Assembly (NCBI GenBank): GCA_030064985.1
Contig: JASJDV010000009.1
Location: 1 to 39,734, forward strand
DNA from: Simkaniaceae bacterium
GTDB taxonomy: Bacteria; Chlamydiota; Chlamydiia; Chlamydiales; Simkaniaceae
Length of the DNA: 39,734 nt
Reading direction: 5' to 3'
Part shown: positions 1-8,203 of the stretch, piece by piece
How the letters are laid out: each line of letters opens with the position of its first letter
Position numbering within the stretch: the stretch's first letter is position 1
Notes under the pieces: generated by a model
Databases searched by the model: none
What the model was told of the DNA's origin: nothing
The model's input: only the letters and a program-made list of their open reading frames with translations
Position numbers and translations under genes: made by a program

Positions 1-122
1 TTCTTCACAATATCGATAGAGGAACCGTCACGACAGGCAGAAAAATAGCTTGGAGACCAAAAGGCATTAGTATTAGATATGCTCAATTTCTGTGGGTAAA
101 AGACCAGATGAACATGTATGTT
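1..122 (-). pseudogene. tnpA: tnpA (Y1 HUH transposase) remnant, internally deleted
   Basis: Read on the minus strand from about 119 to 1, one open frame gives IHVHLVFYPQKLSIS followed directly by NAFWSPSYFSACRDGSSIDI. The first block resembles the HUH metal-binding strand of IS200/IS605 TnpA (HVHLL...P..LSIS). The second resembles its WSPSYF..S.GG..I..VK region. The roughly 25-30 residues that normally separate them are missing, so the gene is internally deleted and cannot make an active Y1 transposase. The catalytic tyrosine would lie beyond the left edge of the window. The fragment sits divergently upstream of the intact tnpB. Confidence 0.6.
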
Positions 123-166
123 AAATATGAATTGAAGTATTGATGGCCTAAGAGTATATTTTAAAT

Positions 167-1384
167 ATGATTGTAAGGAAAGCATTCAAATTCAGATTGA
201 AGCCAAGCAGTGAACAATCACAAAAAATGCATCTATACTGTGGGCATGGTCGTTTCCTTTGGAATAAAGTTCTGAGCATGAATTTAGAGCGCTTGGAAAA
301 CAAACATAAGCTCATTTGGTACTTTGAGGCCGACTATTTTTCTAAACTTTGGAAGAAATCTGAAGAATATGGCTTTTTGAAAGAAGCCCCAGCGCAATGT
401 CTTCAACAGAAATTGAAAGATCTGGACAAAGCATTTAAAGATGCTTTTGACAAAAAGCACCCTTTAAAAAGAATGCCTAAATTTAAAAGAAGAGGGTTGA
501 ACGATAGCTTCAGATTTCCAGAGCCTAAACACATTGAGATAAAAAATCGTCGGATCAAACTCGCAAAATTAGGATGGATCGGTTTCCATAAGAGCCAATC
601 CATAGAAGGAACGATCAAAAATGCCACGGTCACAAGATGTGCAGGGAAATGGTCTGTCAGCATCCAAGTCGAGCAGGAATTAAGTCAGCAAGCCCATCCA
701 GCAGATGGTGCTATAGGTATTGATCTTGGGGTTAAAAAGTTTGTAGCTTGTTCTGACGGGAGCTATTTTGACTCGGTAAACCCCTTTAAGAAACTACAAA
801 TTAAGCTCGCCAAGGCTCAAAAACGTCTGGCTAAAAAGAAAAAGTTTTCGGAAAATTGGAAAAAGAAAAGAAGAAAAATTCAGAGAATCCACAGTAAGAT
901 CTGCAACATAAGACGAGATTTTCAACATAAGCTTTCAACGCATCTTAGCAAAAACCACGCGATGATTGCAGTCGAAGCTTTGAAAATTAAAAATATAAGT
1001 CAGTCTAACCGCGGGACAACAGAAAATCCAGGAAAGAATGTTAGGGCAAAATCAGGTCTTAACAGGTCTATTTTAGATCAAGGATGGTCTGAATTTAAAA
1101 GACAACTTAAGTACAAGCTTGAATGGGTGGGGGGAGTCTACATTGAAGTGAATCCCTCACAGACCTCTCAAAAATGTTCTTCCTGTTCAAACATAGACAA
1201 AGAGAACCGGAAAAACCAGGAGAAGTTTTGTTGTATGAGTTGTGGACATGAAGAGAATGCAGATATAAACGCTGCAAAGAATATTTTAGCGGCAGGGCAT
1301 GCCGTGTTAGCCTGTGAAGAGGGTGCGTTAGCAACTTCTAAGAAGCAGGAACCTCTGAACGTGGGTGACCTGGTTTCAGTCTGA
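167..1384 (+). CDS. tnpB: TnpB, RNA-guided transposon nuclease (IS605 OrfB family)
   Basis: 405 aa, full family length. TnpB proteins are the ancestors of Cas12. They bind an omegaRNA transcribed from the element's right end and cut DNA matching the adjacent guide, which helps keep the element at its site. The N-terminal basic wedge region begins MIVRKAFKFRL. The split RuvC active site is complete: D186 in GIDLGVKKF, E270 in IAVEALKIKNI and D366 in NADINAAKNIL. A four-cysteine zinc knuckle lies between the last two (C337/C340 and C356/C359). No frameshift or stop was seen, so this copy may be active although its tnpA partner is decayed. A broken homologue sits at 36169-37087. The start ATG at 167 gives the canonical N-terminus; no strong ribosome-binding site precedes it. 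Confidence 0.93.
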   Translation: MIVRKAFKFRLKPSSEQSQKMHLYCGHGRFLWNKVLSMNLERLENKHKLIWYFEADYFSKLWKKSEEYGFLKEAPAQCLQQKLKDLDKAFKDAFDKKHPLKRMPKFKRRGLNDSFRFPEPKHIEIKNRRIKLAKLGWIGFHKSQSIEGTIKNATVTRCAGKWSVSIQVEQELSQQAHPADGAIGIDLGVKKFVACSDGSYFDSVNPFKKLQIKLAKAQKRLAKKKKFSENWKKKRRKIQRIHSKICNIRRDFQHKLSTHLSKNHAMIAVEALKIKNISQSNRGTTENPGKNVRAKSGLNRSILDQGWSEFKRQLKYKLEWVGGVYIEVNPSQTSQKCSSCSNIDKENRKNQEKFCCMSCGHEENADINAAKNILAAGHAVLACEEGALATSKKQEPLNVGDLVSV

Positions 1385-1427
1385 GCAATCAGGAATCTCC
1401 TTCCTTCTAGGTAGGAGAGGATGTCAA
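1292..1427 (+). ncRNA. candidate omegaRNA scaffold at right end of copy 1
   Basis: The last ~136 nt of the element overlap the 3' end of tnpB and run to the terminal GTCAA. The same block, from GCAGGGCATGCCG through GGAGAGGATGTCAA with scattered changes, is kept in all five copies in the window, including three with no tnpB. It contains small hairpins (CTGA...TCAG near 1381-1393 and an imperfect CTCCTTCC/GGTAGGAG stem near 1397-1419). In IS200/IS605 elements this is where the TnpB guide RNA is made, with the guide starting right after the right end. Here the guide would begin at 1428. The position and conservation are seen; the RNA itself is inferred. Confidence 0.55.
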
Positions 1428-1530
1428 AGCATATTTTTCTGGATTTCCATAGAGAAAAATAGAATGTTGCTTCCAATTGTTTAAAGAAAGCAAGCTGCCC
1501 CTAGCCACCTTGCTCACGATTTCATGCAGC

Positions 1531-1554
1531 AAAAAAGGGTGGGCTTCGCTCACC
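1531..1554 (-). terminator. rho-independent terminator after truncated helicase gene
   Basis: On the minus strand a GGTGAGC-GAA-GCCCACC hairpin, with one mismatch in the stem, is followed by CTTTTTTG. It starts about a dozen bases after the stop of the minus-strand nuclease/helicase gene at 1566. Confidence 0.6.
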
Positions 1555-1565
1555 GCTCTTTCTTC

Positions 1566-4500
1566 TTAATTGCGCGGCAGATCTTCGGCGCTGGATGTCA
1601 CCATGGAAATCAGCACGATGGGCGCTTCTTGCCCTTGAAACTTGTCAACGGTGCCGACCTTGGCATTGTCCGGCAGAATGGAGCGCAGGTAATTGACCTG
1701 CACATTGTACGGGGTAACCACTAAAATATCATCCTCGGTGATCGGACGTGCGGTGCCATCACGGTCGGTAAACGCTTGCCCAAGTAAAGCATCATAGTGA
1801 GCTTTGATGATCTCGCCTTCTTCTACGCTTTTTTGTGAGCAGCCTTCATGCTCTGCCGGGACCATGACAATTCCCTCATTGGGTAGATCAACGCTTTGCA
1901 GGTTCAAGCTGCGCTCGGCGGTGCTTTCATGGGCTGTCAGTCGGCCATCATAAAAGGCATCAGAGATAAACTGGCAGATGCTCGGGCGCATGCGGCGCGT
2001 CTGACTGAGGAAAATACCGCGCTCAGCCGGGATGGTGGAATGAGCGCCCAGCAGGAATTCCAGCACTGATAATCCGGCCTCACCCGGATGGGTACCTTGG
2101 ATGGGCTGCCCGAGCTGCATCTGATCACCGACTAGGATAATATTCTTGGTTGCTGTGGCCATGGCCACCACATTGGCCGTGGCGACTTGTCCTGCTTCAT
2201 CAATGAACAAATAATCCAGTTGACCATCAAAATGCGGGCTAGCAAAGGTCCAAGCTGTTCCAGCGAATAGATCAGCGCCAAGGCTCATAGTGTCAGTCTT
2301 GATTTCTGATCGGATAAACTGTCCATCAAAGATGGTTTCACCCTTTCCGCTGCTGGCTTTTTTGAACCCAGAAAAGTTCACACCTTTTTCAGCGGCAACG
2401 CTTTCCACTTTTTCGAGCAAGTTATGAATGGCCTTATGCGAGTTCGAGGTAACCCCGATTTTCTTCCCGCGCTTGATCAGGTCCACAATGATGTGGCTGC
2501 TGGTGTAGGTCTTCCCTGCGCCCGGTGGCCCTTGAATAAAGAGATAACTGTTTTCAAGGGCGGCTATGGCTTTTAGTGCATCGCCTTGCAGATCATCGGA
2601 GGTGATGACCACTTCTCCCGGCTGCTTATCCTGAAGGCGCGGTACATTTCGCGCCAGCAATTCGGTGGCGGCGTGAGTGCCTTCCGGCGCTTCCAGCACA
2701 TGATCGGCATAGCGGTAAATGGCTGAGCGAATGATCTTGCTGTCAATCGGCCCCGATGGGCCAATCGACAGACTTTCTGGCAATGGCTCTTTACTATTCC
2801 CCCGCTTGATTTTAACGATGCAGGCATCCTCATCGATCTCAACGATAGTGCCTGCGGTTTTCATGGCTGCAATATCAACAGCCTGAGCGCCCACCTTCAG
2901 CTTGTATTCCTGCGGTGGGAAACGGTAGCGGTAAATCAAAGAGCGCTTTTCAGGCTCAGGGTCGCCAACCTGCTGCAGGCCGCCCAGACACTCCGTATCG
3001 TCAATCAGCTCATCGTCAAATTTGTTTTGCCGTTCAAAGCTGCTCCACCATTGTAGCTTGGCTTCTCGGTTGTGAAACTCTAGTAGATGCGACAGCCGCT
3101 TACTGATCGGCTGCGGGTTTTCTTTTGTCATGCCAAGGCGGGTTTGGTAGTCCTCATATTCGATTTCCCAATCCTTGCGCTGCAGCTCCCCATCCGCAGC
3201 ATCTTCTGGCAAGCCCTTAAACCATGGCGCATCTTCTACCTTAAGTGTGAGAAGCCAATCGCGCAGCAAGTGGGTGGAGATGCAATCTACCTTGTTATAC
3301 TCAGAAATCTCCTGCAACAATTCATCGCCGCCCGTTTCGCGCCACTCATTGTAAACGATGATGCTATCGGCAGCAGTCGCCACGGCATTCGCCCGCTTAT
3401 CCATATAGAAGGTTTCCATGTTCTTGATGGAATAGCCGGGCTCAGAGGTGCGCATACTCTCACGCACTACCAGGTAGAGATCGATGAATTTCTGATTGCG
3501 AAGCAGATTATCGAGCTGCTCTTCACACACCACATAACGGCAAGCCAAGCGTTTCAGGGCTGTGGTTTCATAATGGTTGTAATGATAGATATGGGCATGC
3601 GGATGTTCAGCCAGATGATCAGCCAGAAACCCCATAAAGCGTTTGAAAGTTTCTTTCTCTTCGTCATGATCATGCGCCCAAAACGGCTTGAACAGTTTCT
3701 CATCACCCTTAAAATAATAGACCCCAAACAAATACTCCAAGCCATTTGGATAAAGCGGGTCGCCTTCCATATCAAAGAACAGATCACCATCATCTGGCAC
3801 AGGCATGCGGGTAAAGCCCTTGCCCAGCGGGAATGGAATGATCTCCCATCTATCTTCGCCTGTGGCGGCTTTGTGCTGTTGCAGAACTGCTTGTGAGCGC
3901 AGGCGCAAAAACACATCGCGGCTCAAATTAGGGATTTTGGTATCAAGTGCTGCGCCGGCCAGCTTAGCAACGGTGTGGATGCCAGCTTTCCGCAGCTTGT
4001 CCATTTGTGAACGCTGGATATTGGCCACCAGGCTCAAATGATCATCTTCCTCCCACTGCGCTTTACAGCCCTCACGCCATGGGCAGAAATTGCAATGGCC
4101 ACAAGGCTCAGGATATAAGTCTGCTGGCAAATTTTGAAGATAGCTCTCAAAGCGGCCTTTGGCGCGGCTGTAGTAATAGAAAAAGTCGGCCACGCGGAAG
4201 CTGTGTTTTTCATGATCACCCAGAAATAGATGCATAGCAGCTGGGCGCAGCCCTTGCAGGTTAGTCAGCAGCTCGGAATAGACACAAAGCTGCATGATAT
4301 GCTTGGGTTCGGCTGTGCGTGCCAGCTTGGTATCCAGCACCTCATAGCTAAAATTACCCAAGTCGGACGGCATAGCGCACTTAATCAGAAAGTCTGCATC
4401 ACCCCGCCAAGGCGGCGTAAAGAACACGGCCTGATAAATGACGTCCGCACCGGATTGCATGGCTTCCAGTGTTAGCTGTTCGCGATCATGCAGATTGCAA

Positions 4501-4730
4501 TCTTTTGGGATTTCAACAACGGATTTGCCTTCGTTTTTGAGCTGTTGGAGATACGCAGCCTCATGCTCCAAGCCTTTTTTCTGCAGCAACTGGCCCGTGG
4601 TACTGGTCTCGGCCTTGTCCATGTTCTCACGCAACGCCTTCACATCAAGAAAACTCGCATGATGGCATCCCAAAAAGGTGACCAAGTCTGATGGTGAGTA
4701 GAGAATCTGATCGTTACCGTATTGCTGCAT
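1566..4730 (-). pseudogene. RecB-like nuclease / SF1 helicase (TM0106 family), C-terminally truncated
   Basis: 1054 residues. The N-terminal third is a Cas4/RecB-type nuclease, with the aspartate of GDADF, the EVLDTK motif, and a cysteine cluster CGHCNFCPWREGC that probably binds an Fe-S cluster. The middle holds an RNase H-like exonuclease start (DLFFDMEGDP). The C-terminal half is an SF1 DNA2/UPF1-type helicase: Walker A QGPPGAGKT at 733-741, Walker B FIDEAGQ, motif III VGDQMQLGQP and motif V GTVDKFQGQE. The protein stops at SSAEDLPRN, just before where motif VI (NRLNVAISRA-like) should follow, so the ATPase is probably dead. The region is clearly richer in G+C than the chromosomal genes. 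Family members occur in defence and mobile islands, and an HTH gene starts divergently 100 bp away. The start at 4730 gives the normal N-terminus (LYSPSDLVTFL). Confidence 0.8.
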
Positions 4731-4833
4731 GACCCTGTCTTATCACTGGATTTTTTCGATAATTTACTTGATTGTTCATCCATTTTCCACTATTTATTTT
4801 CGATTCAAGTATCCTGAGAAGAGCAGTAAAGCT

Positions 4834-4961
4834 ATGCCTAATGATGATATTATAACCGTGAAGAAACTCGCCGATTCCCTCAAGATTGCTGAGAAGACGA
4901 CCTATCGATTTGCATCTGAGGGTAAGTTCCGGGCTTTAAAGTGGGAAGCGCGTGGCGGTTT
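4834..4961 (+). pseudogene. excisionase-type HTH protein, 5' half (interrupted, frameshifted)
   Basis: Translation from ATG 4834 gives MPNDDIITVKKLADSLKI then AEKTTYRFASEGKF, the classic N-terminus of the small MerR/excisionase-like (helix_turn_helix_17) proteins. After GKF the frame reads RALKWEARGGF. Restoring one C at about 4928 (TTCCCGGGCTTT) gives GKFPGFKVGSAWRF, the family consensus, so one base has been lost. The reading is then cut exactly at the right end of a tnpB-element derivative (TTGACACC from 4962). The expected continuation, SKSEIDRWI, is found at 26421-26483 next to the right end of another derivative. Genes of this type often precede restriction-modification genes or act as phage or ICE regulators. 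Confidence 0.7.
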
Positions 4962-5244
4962 TTGACACCCTCTCCTCCCTAAAGAAAAAAGGTTCCTGAT
5001 TACTCAGCCTAAACTTAAAGTCGCCCATGTTTAGAGGGTTTCTACGATGCTGCTAACGCCTTTTTCTTTGCAGGCTAACGCGGCATGCCACGCCGCTTTT
5101 CGAAGCATACTCTTAGCCCGTGAATACTTTAAATCATATTTTCTATGGAGGAAATGGATTGAGAGCCAAAAACTTCAACATCAGGAAAGCACCTTATATC
5201 CTCCACCTCAAAGAAGAGGTTTTACGGCGTGTTTTGAAATAAAG
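4962..5244 (-). mobile_element. tnpB-less derivative A of the IS605-like element (inverted)
   Basis: On the minus strand this ~283-bp copy runs from about TTATTTCAAAACACGCCG (5243) through TTTTTGGCTCTCAA, the leader CCTCCATAGAAAATATGATTT and CACGGGCTAAGAGTA, then CATGCCGCGTTAGCCTG, to GGAGAGGGTGTCAA ending at 4962. It matches the 26121-26403 copy from end to end and the 17301-17512 copy over most of its length. tnpA and tnpB are absent, but the left-end sequence and the right-end omegaRNA-like block (about 4962-5096) remain. The predicted guide strand beyond GTCAA is AAACCGCCACGCGCTTCCCA, the antisense of the interrupted HTH gene. Its left end supplies the last codons of the minus-strand gene at 5194-5823. 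Confidence 0.75.
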
Positions 5245-5823
5245 TTTTTTCTCCAGAATTTTGGTTCCTGGATGGTTAGGATCAACAAGGTGCGCTAAGT
5301 CATGATACCTCTTTGCAATCTCTCTATTTCCAAGAGAGATCTGATAGAATCCCATGACAACCATGAAACCACGAAATTCGGAAATATGAAAGATTTTTTT
5401 TTTCGGATAAAGCTCCCGTAAATGCATTTTGTTATGAAAAATATCAGGAATTTTTTGAGCCTGTTTTCGCCTTAGACAAAGATCTGCAAAGTTAATTTTT
5501 GCGAAGAGATCATTGGGATTCTTAGCATAATTTTCCTCAATCAAATGGTCTGCTTTTCGAACTTTACGAGAGGAGAGATAAATATAGGTGAGAAGATTTA
5601 AAACCTCTGGATGATTAGGATGTTTCTCTCTAAAAGCTTCCACCCCTTTTTTAGCTTTTCGAGGATTTTCTAGTGCCAAAGCATAGAGGGTCAAAAAGTC
5701 TTGAAGATCCTTGTTGGAAAGGCTTTTTTTTAATTGAGAAAGATCTTGCTTCCAAGTAACTGTATGAGAGGGTAGGAAAAAGTTAGGAGTTTTTTGTTCT
5801 GGGATAAAAAGCGTACTTTTCAT
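5194..5823 (-). CDS. TPR-like helical-repeat protein with repeat-derived C-terminus
   Basis: 209 aa, specific function not recognised. Residues ~25-190 are helical with TPR-like spacing, for example FLTLYALALENPRKAKKG, HPEVLNLLTYIYLSSRKVRK and GFYQISLGNREIAKRYHDLA followed by DPNHPG. Such proteins act as scaffolds or, in chlamydiae, often as secretion chaperones, but nothing shows that here. There is no signal peptide and no strong ribosome-binding site before ATG 5823. The last ~17 residues (KLYFKTRRKTSSLRWRI) and the stop are encoded by the left end of the inverted element derivative, whose sequence recurs at 26121-26165. The original C-terminus was therefore probably replaced by the insertion. 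It is expressed divergently from the transporter gene. Confidence 0.6.
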   Translation of the reverse strand: MKSTLFIPEQKTPNFFLPSHTVTWKQDLSQLKKSLSNKDLQDFLTLYALALENPRKAKKGVEAFREKHPNHPEVLNLLTYIYLSSRKVRKADHLIEENYAKNPNDLFAKINFADLCLRRKQAQKIPDIFHNKMHLRELYPKKKIFHISEFRGFMVVMGFYQISLGNREIAKRYHDLAHLVDPNHPGTKILEKKLYFKTRRKTSSLRWRI

Positions 5824-5896
5824 TTGCGTAAAATATATTTCTCTTTCTAAAATATATCCCTCTAGATTTAGAAATGATACAAAAGTCGTACGTCAC

Positions 5897-7309
5897 GTGT
5901 CTACAGTCTTCAACAAAAAACTTATTTCCTTTGCTTTAAGTGTGATTATTGGGGGGTTCATTTGGAATCTTTCGCCTCCTGAAGGTGTCACAACGCAAGC
6001 CATGCACATGTTTGCGATTTTCATCTTCACGGTGATTGGTATCATCTTACGCCCTGTACCCATCGGGACTTTTGCATTTTTAGGGCTTGTTCTCACTGTC
6101 ACAACTAAGACGCTAACATTTGAACAATCCTTTAGTGGGTTTGTTCACCCTATCGTTTGGCTGATTGTGGTCGCTTTCTTTATTTCAAGGGGTTTTATTA
6201 AAACGGGGCTAGGTGAGCGAATTGCTTATGTCATCATCAAATACCTAGGAAAAAGTACTCTCGGCATGGCTTATGGGATGCTATTAACTGATCTTGTTTT
6301 AGCCCCAGCCATCCCAAGCGTTGTGGCTCGAGTAGGTGGAATTATTTACCCTATTGTGAACTCTCTTTCAAAAGCCTTTGGAAGTGAACCCTACAGCCAT
6401 CCGAGGCGTTTGGGTGCTTATTTGATTAAGGCAACTTTTCAAAGTTCAATGATTACGAGTGGAATGTTTCTGACAGCAATGGCTGGGAATCCTTTGATTG
6501 CTGATTTAGCGAAAAGTGTTGGGGTGAGTATCACATGGGGATCTTGGGCAGTGGCTGCATCTCTTCCAGGACTTGTCTGTTTAATGGTTATCCCGCTCTT
6601 TCTGTATCAGTTTTACCCTCCAGAAATCAAAGAGACCCCTGATGCGAAAAAATTAGCAATCACAAAGCTTAAAGAAATGGGAAAAGTAAGGCTCCAAGAA
6701 TGGATTATGATCTTCTCATTTATTCTGCTCATTACTTTATGGATCATTGGTCCCTATATTTCTCTTTCGGCAACCGTCGCAGCTCTTATCGGTTTAGTGA
6801 TTCTCCTCCTATCGTCTGTCCTTACTTGGGATGATATCATCAAAGAAAAGGGAGCTTGGAATACCCTTATGTGGTTCGCTATTCTTATCATGATGGCAAC
6901 TTATATCAACAAGCTTGGGCTCATTGGCTGGTTCAGCAATTATATGGGAACACATGTTGCGCGTTTCCAATGGTTTACAGCTTTTATGATTCTTGGCCTT
7001 GTTTATTTCTACAGTCACTACTTTTTTGCTAGCCTTGTTGCTCATATCGGTTCGATGTATTCAGCTTTCTTAGTTCTAATGGTTGCCATGGGGGCTCCTT
7101 CAGTGATTTCAGCACTGACTCTGGGATTTTTTAGTAACCTCATGGGAGGACTGACCCATTATGGTTGTGGCTCGGCCCCTATTTATTTTGGCTCGGGGTA
7201 TGTAAAAGTGACTGACTGGTGGAAGTTTGGACTTTATGTCAGTGTCATTAATATCATCATCTATTTCACGGTAGGATGTGGATGGTGGAAAATCCTCGGT
7301 TATCTATAA
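5897..7309 (+). CDS. DASS-family sodium/dicarboxylate carrier (2-oxoglutarate/malate type)
   Basis: 470 aa, about a dozen hydrophobic membrane segments. The N-terminal LSPPEGVTTQAMHMFAIF and the block WLIVVAFFISRGFIKTGLGE are typical of DASS (CitT/SodiTl) carriers, as are the conserved serine-rich turns (FQSSMITSGMF) and the C-terminal LMGGLTHYGCGSAPIYFGSG. Chlamydiae carry one such gene (CT204 in C. trachomatis), which brings host C4/C5 dicarboxylates into the cell to feed an incomplete TCA cycle. The start used is GTG 5897, because no in-frame ATG lies upstream and it places the first membrane helix correctly. The stop abuts the ATG of the SET gene without a gap, so the two are probably translated from one mRNA. 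Confidence 0.88.
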   Translation: MSTVFNKKLISFALSVIIGGFIWNLSPPEGVTTQAMHMFAIFIFTVIGIILRPVPIGTFAFLGLVLTVTTKTLTFEQSFSGFVHPIVWLIVVAFFISRGFIKTGLGERIAYVIIKYLGKSTLGMAYGMLLTDLVLAPAIPSVVARVGGIIYPIVNSLSKAFGSEPYSHPRRLGAYLIKATFQSSMITSGMFLTAMAGNPLIADLAKSVGVSITWGSWAVAASLPGLVCLMVIPLFLYQFYPPEIKETPDAKKLAITKLKEMGKVRLQEWIMIFSFILLITLWIIGPYISLSATVAALIGLVILLLSSVLTWDDIIKEKGAWNTLMWFAILIMMATYINKLGLIGWFSNYMGTHVARFQWFTAFMILGLVYFYSHYFFASLVAHIGSMYSAFLVLMVAMGAPSVISALTLGFFSNLMGGLTHYGCGSAPIYFGSGYVKVTDWWKFGLYVSVINIIIYFTVGCGWWKILGYL

Positions 7310-8149
7310 ATGGATCCTTTCAAAGCCTATGAAAAAGGGGACTGGAAGATGCATCAAAGAACAAAACAAGGTCTTTCTCTTCTTCATCTCGCTGTTATCA
7401 AAGATCAACCTTTCTTAGTTGAAGCCCTTCTACAGAAGGGGGCAAAAAACCAAGGGGACCAGTGGGGAATGACCCCTTCTCATCTAACAAAGCTTTTGAA
7501 TCGTTCTAATGCTCTTACTGAACCTAAAGAAAAGTCGCTCCTGATTTTTCGTAATCGTGATGAAAAGATCTACAAAATCCCTATTTCTGAGTTTGAAGAG
7601 AAACTCAAAATTACCTATACCGATACTCTTATTTTTGATTCGATCAAGACAATCCATCAGATTGCCAAAAAATGCGCGCGCAAAATGAAAAAAGAACTGC
7701 TGCGGCAAATGAATGCCTGGACTCTCGCCTTGTATAAAAAAGAACTCGATCAACCCCGTGAGCATCTATTTTATGTTAAATGGATCAATCGGTATCTTGG
7801 CTATGGGGTGTTTGCTGCGCAAGATATTCCAGGATTGACTTATATTGGGGAATATACAGGGATTGTTACAAGAAGAAACAACCGAAAAGACCGCTTCAAT
7901 GACTACGTTTTCAGCTATGATCTCTGCGGCAAAGCCACGCGTTGGTCCATTGATGCTCGCGAGAAGGGGAATTTTACCCGTTTTCTCAATCACAGCGACC
8001 GTCCTAACTTAGCCTCACGTTGGCTGGTTAGAGAGGGGATCACCCATATTATTCTCTTTTCAAATCAACGCATTCCTCAGGGAAGTCAGCTAACGTATTG
8101 TTATGGACCTTGGTACTGGCGGAGCCGTTCTAGACCTACATCTCTTTAG
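7310..8149 (+). CDS. ankyrin-like + SET-domain protein, candidate methyltransferase effector
   Basis: 279 aa. Residues 18-60 resemble one or two ankyrin repeats (GLSLLHLAVIKDQPFLVEAL, then WGMTPSHLTKLLN). A charged helical linker follows to ~150. Residues ~153-268 form a SET domain: GYGVFAAQDI (164-173), YIGEYTGIV (178-186), RFLNHSDRPN (224-233, the SAM-binding NHS motif) and the C-terminal LTYCYG (261-266) with the catalytic tyrosine. There is no post-SET cysteine cluster, as in bacterial SET proteins. Chlamydia encodes a SET protein, NUE/CT737, reported as a type III-secreted histone methyltransferase. This could be its counterpart with an added ankyrin module, but secretion and substrate are inference. 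ATG 7310 directly follows the TAA of the transporter gene. Confidence 0.82.
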   Translation: MDPFKAYEKGDWKMHQRTKQGLSLLHLAVIKDQPFLVEALLQKGAKNQGDQWGMTPSHLTKLLNRSNALTEPKEKSLLIFRNRDEKIYKIPISEFEEKLKITYTDTLIFDSIKTIHQIAKKCARKMKKELLRQMNAWTLALYKKELDQPREHLFYVKWINRYLGYGVFAAQDIPGLTYIGEYTGIVTRRNNRKDRFNDYVFSYDLCGKATRWSIDAREKGNFTRFLNHSDRPNLASRWLVREGITHIILFSNQRIPQGSQLTYCYGPWYWRSRSRPTSL

Positions 8150-8203
8150 CTTATCTTCGAAGTTAAACTTAATAACTCCCACGATTAAAAAATTTCTGAT
8201 TTG

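Larger units (their letters stand above)
1..1427 (+). mobile_element. IS605-like element, copy 1 (tnpA remnant + intact tnpB)
   Basis: The left part carries a decayed tnpA fragment on the minus strand and the rest an intact tnpB on the plus strand, the divergent layout of IS605. The tnpB-proximal leader at about 124-160 (AAATATGAATTGAAGTATTG...CTAAGAGTAT) recurs in degenerate form at 5105-5150 (inverted), 17330-17362 and 26213-26255. The right end is set at GTCAA (1423-1427), because the sequence up to GTCAA is shared with the copies ending at 4962, 17512, 26403 and 37182 and the flanks differ after it. IS608 is known to be cleaved at a TCAA at its right end, which agrees. The left terminus is outside the window. 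Confidence 0.75.

Noticed and set aside
3087-3896. 269-codon plus-strand open frame inside the nuclease/helicase gene
   Set aside because: It lies opposite a frame with clear family motifs, has no recognisable domain and owes its length to the G+C-rich codon pattern.
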